Assembly (NCBI GenBank): GCA_028700095.1
Contig: JAQVTJ010000052.1
Coordinates: 1-11,059, forward strand
Direction of reading: 5' to 3'
Source: Methanobacterium sp.
Lineage (GTDB): Archaea; Methanobacteriota; Methanobacteria; Methanobacteriales; Methanobacteriaceae
DNA: 11,059 nucleotides
Below the pieces are notes generated by a model. It worked only from the letters and a program-made list of their open reading frames with translations. It did no database searches and was not told where the DNA came from. The first letter of the stretch is position 1; each line of letters starts with the position of its first letter. The position numbers and the translations under genes were made by a program. This document shows positions 7,487 to 11,059 of the stretch, in pieces.

Positions 7487-7975
7487 ATGCTTGATGATCC
7501 AACATTTCAAGAAATTATAATAGACATAACAAATGATGAAGAAAGTAGTGTTCCAATTATTGAATGTTTATTAAAAGAAAAAACAACTGATGAAGAAATT
7601 GCAGAAGAAACCGAAATTAGATTGAATATTGTAAGAAGGATTTTATACAAATTATATGATGCAGGAGTTGCAACCTATAAAAGAAGTAAAGATCCTGAAA
7701 CACAATGGTATACCTACAGCTGGAGATTTGAGCAAGAAAAAATCACAGATATTATAAGCAGAAAATATGAAAAATTTTCCAAAGAAATTGAAAAATCCTT
7801 AGAATATGAAGAAGAAAATATGTTCTTTTTATGCAGTTCAAATGAACATAGGTACAACTTTGATGAAGCATCAGAAAATAACTTCCAATGCCCAAAATGT
7901 GGTGGAGCACTTGAATATCAGGATAATTCAACTATAATAGTTGAATTAAAACAGATGATGGAGAAAATTACCTAA
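7487..7975 (+). CDS. tfe: Transcription factor E (TFIIE alpha homologue)
   Basis: TFE helps archaeal RNA polymerase melt promoters together with TBP and TFB. The 162 residues show a winged-helix domain at about 1-90, with TTDEEIAEETEIRLNIVRR (33-51) and the very conserved ILYKLYDAGVATYKRSKDP (52-70). A coiled linker covers about 90-110 and a zinc ribbon about 112-145. I chose the ATG at 7487 because GGAGG (7475-7479) lies eight bases upstream. An in-frame ATG at 7469 would add six residues and place that site inside the gene. The zinc ribbon is atypical: Cys116 and the pair Cys135/Cys138 are present, but the usual fourth cysteine (C-x2-C) is replaced by Asn119, with His121 nearby as a possible ligand. 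Confidence 0.94.
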   Translation: MLDDPTFQEIIIDITNDEESSVPIIECLLKEKTTDEEIAEETEIRLNIVRRILYKLYDAGVATYKRSKDPETQWYTYSWRFEQEKITDIISRKYEKFSKEIEKSLEYEEENMFFLCSSNEHRYNFDEASENNFQCPKCGGALEYQDNSTIIVELKQMMEKIT

Positions 7976-8039
7976 AAATTCTCTAAATAATATTATTATT
8001 ATTTTTTAATTAAATTATGAAATATAGGACATTTTTTTT

Positions 8040-8096
8040 ATGAAAACTATTTTATACTTAGATCCATTAAAAACACTAACATGTGGGCTGCCCTAA
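8040..8096 (+). pseudogene. Likely detached N-terminus of the HD-domain gene
   Basis: An 18-codon frame from ATG 8040 reads MKTILYLDPLKTLTCGLP and stops at TAA 8094-8096. AGGA at 8026-8029 provides a ribosome binding site ten bases upstream. The LDPLKTLT segment looks like the short helix that precedes the GCP-x-N motif in relatives of the downstream HD protein, and a one-base shift near 8080 would join them. Confidence 0.45.
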
Positions 8097-8553
8097 TAAT
8101 ATAATAGAACATTCTAAGGCAGTAACAAAAAAAGCGTTGCAAATGAGTTCTAATTTTATGGATAATAATAATTCTTATGTGGATCTTAAACTTGTTGAAA
8201 CAGGTGCAATGCTTCATGATATTGGCAGAACAAAAACACATACAATTAAACATGCAGTTGTGGGTGCAGAAATATTAAAAAACCTTAATTTTCCAGATAA
8301 TATCATAAACATCACACTTAAACATATAGGTGCAGGAATACCTTCTAATGAGATAGAAATACTTAAAATTCCACCTGGAGATTATATGCCCTCTACCTTA
8401 GAAGAAAAAATAGTTGCACATGCAGATAATTTAACAAATGGAACAAAAGAAGTAAATATTGATTTTATCACTAAAAAATGGACTAAAAAGCTTGGAAAAA
8501 ACCATTCTTCCATTAAAAGACTTAAAAAACTAGATAAAGAACTAATAATATAA
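8083..8553 (+). CDS. HD-domain phosphohydrolase-like protein, probably 5'-broken
   Basis: This is an archaeal HD-domain protein of the TIGR00295-like family, metal-dependent phosphohydrolases without a settled substrate. Likely metal ligands are His10 (IIEHSKAV), the His45-Asp46 pair (AMLHDIGRTKTH) and Asp115 (VAHADNL). Other conserved parts are HAVVGAEIL (57-65), LKHIGAGIP (79-87) and DYMPSTLEEKI (100-110). The frame can begin only at GTG 8083, because a TAA precedes it at 8077-8079, and no ribosome binding site is visible there. Homologues have about ten residues before the GCP motif. A matching piece ending LKTLT lies in another frame from ATG 8040, so a one-base frameshift near 8080 probably removed the true start. 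It may therefore be a pseudogene, or this may be a sequence error. Confidence 0.75.
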   Translation: MGCPNNIIEHSKAVTKKALQMSSNFMDNNNSYVDLKLVETGAMLHDIGRTKTHTIKHAVVGAEILKNLNFPDNIINITLKHIGAGIPSNEIEILKIPPGDYMPSTLEEKIVAHADNLTNGTKEVNIDFITKKWTKKLGKNHSSIKRLKKLDKELII

Positions 8554-8607
8554 ATTAAAATAAAACTATTATAGATAATTTCTTTTAACTTATTTTTTTA
8601 ATTTATA

Positions 8608-8615
8608 TTTTTTTT
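8608..8615 (+). terminator. T-rich terminator after the HD-domain gene
   Basis: An eight-T tract with further T-runs on both sides begins about 55 bases after the HD gene stop. It is a plausible archaeal oligo-T terminator for the plus-strand genes and lies at the edge of the transposase remnant. Confidence 0.35.
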
Positions 8616-8622
8616 AATTTTT

Positions 8623-9741
8623 GGGAATTTTTTGTATTTTTACCTATTTTGTTCTTAGCGTTCGTTAGGTTGTGTTTTTGCGTTTTATGGTGTTTAGTTG
8701 TAGTAGGTTGTAGCAGAAGCATGTGAAGATGTTTTTTTTATATGTGTTCTGAGTGTTGTGGTTACTTTCACATGTCCAGAGTGGAATATGTTTTTGATTA
8801 CGGATTATGGTCGTTCTCCAGGTGCTATTTTTCGTGTTATTCTTTTGTTTGTAGTTTTTATCGGATATTTAACAGATGACCTCGTGTTGCACGGTTCATG
8901 GTAGCATTATAACCTTCGCATTTTCATCCAAAATATCCTCGATCTCTGTAATTTACTTCTCCAGGTTGTGTTAGGTCTACTTAGCTGTCGTGCAATGATG
9001 AGGGGGAAGTTTCGAGTTATCTGATTAATTGATGGCCAATATCCATTTTACTACGTAATTTGTAGCCAAAACAGGATTTTTTGTTTTTTTTACTGTCCCT
9101 TCACCATCTTTGCTTCTTCTAATTTTGGCACCGGGTTCGCGTGGTTCAACTACTTTTTTATGGCCTGGATCAGAGGTTATGAAAGTGGCATCTTGTATAA
9201 CACCTTTTTTAACATTTAAACCTTTGGCATCTATCTGTCTTTCTAATTCTTCCCATATTCTTCCGACTTTACCTGTATCAATTCAACGTTCTCTTAAAGC
9301 CCAGACCGTAGGAACGGTCTGGGATCCTTTCAGGAAATCCTAAAAACTTGTGGAATGAAATACGATCATTAGCCTGTCTTTCAAGCTCTGGATCCGACAA
9401 ACCGTACCAGGATTGCAAAACCAACATCTTCATCATAGACTATTTCATCAATATTAGGCCTACCACCCTTTTCTGCGTGATTATCATACATAGAACTTAT
9501 TCTTGGCCTGAAAATCTCCCAATTTATATGGGTATCCATCTCAGCCAACTTATCACCCAGTTCTTCCACACGAGCGTACTGCTTATTCATGAAATATTTC
9601 TCAAAAGACTTCATAATACCCTTATACACATAATAACATATAAATATAAACCAATTACCTAATCAAACCACATAAAAACCATAAAAAAATAACCAAAATC
9701 ATTAACTTCTAAAAAAAAAAATACAGTTTATCGAAATTCTC
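8623..9741. mobile_element. IS5-like insertion remnant with candidate degraded terminal repeats
   Basis: The transposase remnant is flanked by weakly matching ends. The left end reads GGGAATTT-TTTGTATTTTT (from 8623). The complement of the right end reads GAGAATTT (9741-9734), six extra bases, then TGTATTTTT. The implied length of about 1.1 kb suits an IS5-type element, and the left end lies about 40 bases beyond the transposase stop. The match is short and in AT-rich DNA, so these borders are tentative, and I see no convincing target duplication. The 9630-9741 stretch is otherwise non-coding. Confidence 0.35.
8665..9629 (-). pseudogene. Degenerate IS5-family (DDE) transposase remnant
   Basis: This is a decayed DDE transposase of the IS5 type. 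The first intact block runs from the GTG at 9629 (an ATG follows at 9614) and ends with FRPRISSMYDNHAEKGGRPN. An extra base near 9437 then shifts the frame into LERQANDRISFHKFLGFP. A second extra base near 9310 leads to IWEELERQIDAKGL, IQDATFITSDPGHKKVVEP and GAKIRRSKDGEGTVKK. A lost base in the A-run near 9085 leads to FGYKLRSKMDIGHQL, NYRDRGYFG and YNATMNRATR. A later shift yields PGERP and FHSGHVKVTT, and another yields the C-terminus FTCFCYNLLQLNTIKRK. Several stops replace sense codons, for example TGA at 9285-9283. The likely DDE residues are still recognisable: D in QDAT, D in YRDRG and E in PGERP. It is clearly inactive. GC content is visibly higher than in the flanks. Confidence 0.9.
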
Positions 9742-9882
9742 TATAAATTATTTAGTTATTTTACAAAATTTATGCACAGATTATTTTTATAAATTCAACT
9801 AAAAACATATTTTTTTATTATTATTATAATAATAAAGGTTAAAAAGAAAATAAGAGTTAATCTATTTTTTCTTTTAAGTGTT

Positions 9883-10679
9883 TTATAGATTTATATTGTA
9901 GACATCTTTTACATATGTACCGTATTTAGTGTGATAGTCTATCATTACTTCATAAAAATAGTCTTTGGACTTAATCAGATCAGGGTTTATATTATAATAT
10001 ATAGGTCCATCAGCACTGAGATGGTCGTTTTTCAGTACTTTACATTTTTCTCCATATTTATTGTAACGTTTTAACTGGATATGAAGATTTTTATTAGGTA
10101 GAACTTCGTATTTTCTGGTTTTGGGATTGTATGCCACTGGAAGGGCAAATAATGAATTAACATTTTCGCCATATTCAATTGCACTTAGAGGTTTATTAAT
10201 ATTAAAATATCCTGACAAGTCGTAAGGGTATATTAGTGCCTTTAAATCACGTATATGTATATTCACTTCTTTATATGTACGATGCCATTCACCATCAGAG
10301 CTACCCCAATAAATAATACAGAGTTTATAATCCCCATAACCCCACTTTTCTGATCTCAGATCGAAACTCCCCAATGTACAATCATTCACAATTTGGTCTC
10401 CACGCGTAACATCAGCATTTAAGCGATACACGTAACAATGAATATATCTGAAAGACTCCCAGTTATCATTTACCATGAAATATGCTTTTACAGATGCACC
10501 AGTACCTTTTTGCATGTACCAGTCAGTACCTAATTAACCCAGTTGTCCCCTGAATCATCTTGCATCGCGTGACATTTCATTTCTGTTTTGTCTTTTGCGT
10601 TTACTGCGGGTGTTGCAGCTATTAAAACTCCCATCATAGCTATTATAGCCATTATAGAAATTATCTTTTTATGTTTCAT
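9883..10679 (-). pseudogene. Secreted protein gene split by a one-base frameshift
   Basis: I do not recognise this family. From ATG 10679 a 49-codon frame encodes a clear signal peptide: a basic start MKHKK, a hydrophobic core ISIMAIIAMMGVLIA and a cleavage-like site near AVNA. It then reads KDKTEMKCHAMQ and DDSGDNWVN before a TAG at 10532-10530. The body is in a different frame. It has its own ATG at 10515 and 210 residues down to 9883, but no secretion signal. Adding one base near 10533 would join them through LGTDWY into about 265 residues. The body has aromatic- and Tyr/Asp-rich strands such as GYGDYKLCIIYW and KEVNIHI, suggestive of an Ig-like beta domain, and a few cysteines. It is probably a surface or exported protein. 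It is broken here unless the indel is a sequencing error. Confidence 0.7.
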
Positions 10680-10927
10680 TTTCCGAACCCTTTTTTTTAA
10701 GATTTTAAATTAAACATTTTTTTCTATTTTTTTTTAAATATATTGGAATACCCTCACTTATTAAAACATATTTAATTATTATATATTGTATGATATTTAG
10801 TTATTTATTATAATATTATAAACTTATTTTTAACAAAATAAACCTAAAAATAATAAATAATTTCTATAATAATTATAATAATATTATCCAAAGAATAAAT
10901 TTTTAAAAATATATCTTAAAAAAAAGG

Positions 10928-10937
10928 TTTTATATAT
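10928..10937 (+). promoter_or_regulatory. Probable TATA box of tfuA
   Basis: TTTATATATT, preceded by the purine-rich AAAAAGG, is a good archaeal BRE/TATA pair. A start about 25 bases on, near 10957-10960, would leave a leader of under ten bases before ATG 10967, which has no ribosome binding site. The upstream stretch 10680-10927 is AT-rich and otherwise empty, apart from a left-facing TATA-like stretch near 10733-10745 for the secreted-protein gene. Confidence 0.5.
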
Positions 10938-10966
10938 TAATATTTTTATAAAATAAATCCTATACC

Positions 10967-11059
10967 ATGGAGAATTTATATTTGAAACTTGAAAACCAAC
11001 CTAAAAATATTATAGTATTTACAGGTCCTTCTTTACAACCAAAAGAGGCTCAAAAATAC
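10967..11059 (+). CDS. tfuA: TfuA-like protein (McrA-glycine thioamidation), N-terminal 31 codons
   Basis: TfuA partners with YcaO to convert a glycine of methyl-coenzyme M reductase alpha subunit (McrA) to thioglycine. The visible 31 residues include NIIVFTGPSLQPKEAQKY, the TfuA N-terminal signature (VFTGPSL-x-P-x-EA). The gene continues beyond the right edge. Two starts are possible: ATG 10967, with a very short leader and no ribosome binding site, or TTG 10982, with GGAG at 10969-10972 nine bases upstream, giving MKLENQPKN. The TTG form fits other leadered genes here but the ATG form suits leaderless expression. ycaO is not in the window. The identification rests on a short motif but is distinctive. 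Confidence 0.8.
   Translation, partial: MENLYLKLENQPKNIIVFTGPSLQPKEAQKY

Noticed and set aside
8047..8253. Minus-strand Cys/His-rich open frame
   Set aside because: It is antisense to the HD-domain gene; the Cys/His richness comes from complementary codons.
9301..9322. Perfect eight-base hairpin (CCAGACCG / CGGTCTGG, loop TAGGAA)
   Set aside because: It falls on the PDRS-TVW coding part of the transposase, and the symmetry is explained by those codons plus the one-base insertion. There is no T-run for termination.
9110..9343. Plus-strand open frame of 77 residues
   Set aside because: It is antisense to the transposase remnant, which explains the openness.
9348..9662. Plus-strand open frame of 104 residues
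   Set aside because: It is antisense to the first transposase block and has no recognisable features.
10800..10920. AT-rich palindrome-like stretch as a replication origin
   Set aside because: There are no clear origin-recognition boxes and no cdc6/orc gene nearby. Composition alone explains it.

Overview
This AT-rich stretch looks like chromosome from a methanogenic archaeon of the order Methanobacteriales. Methanosphaera is my best guess and Methanobrevibacter is possible; this is inferred from content and base composition, not from a search. Four things point there: the archaeal ftsZ-secE-spt5-rpl11 cluster, a coenzyme M biosynthesis gene (comA), archaeal TFE, and the start of a TfuA gene of the McrA-thioglycine type. 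Starts are a mix of ATG, TTG and GTG, often with GGTGAT- or GGAGG-type ribosome binding sites. I saw no tRNA, rRNA or CRISPR array.

Layout. Positions 1-2127 (minus strand) hold the division, secretion and translation cluster, transcribed in the order ftsZ, secE, spt5, rpl11; rpl11 runs off the left edge. Positions 2380-2949 (minus) hold a pyruvate-kinase C-terminal-domain-like protein. It diverges from comA across an AT-rich spacer. Positions 3144-6132 (plus) form a tight run: comA, a soluble ABC ATPase, a cysteine-rich HypB/CobW-like GTPase and a four-cysteine Fe-S protein. The first three genes are joined by two ATGA overlaps. Three further plus-strand genes follow: a CofE-like (F420 ligase family) protein, transcription factor E and an HD-domain phosphohydrolase-like protein.

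From about 8.0 to 10.7 kb the window decays. The HD gene seems to have lost its 5' end to a frameshift. Next comes a heavily mutated IS5-type transposase (minus), then a secreted-protein gene (minus) whose signal peptide is separated from its body by a one-base frameshift. At the right edge (plus) the first 31 codons of tfuA appear.

How the genes fit together. comA makes phosphosulfolactate, the first step of the PEP-dependent coenzyme M route. TfuA works with YcaO on the thioglycine of methyl-coenzyme M reductase, so both ends of the plus-strand half touch methane formation. The ABC ATPase, GTPase and Fe-S protein have no membrane partner and together look like a metallocofactor or cluster-handling module tied to comA by translational coupling. 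That module is the best candidate here for an under-described system. Its function is inference, not something the sequence proves.
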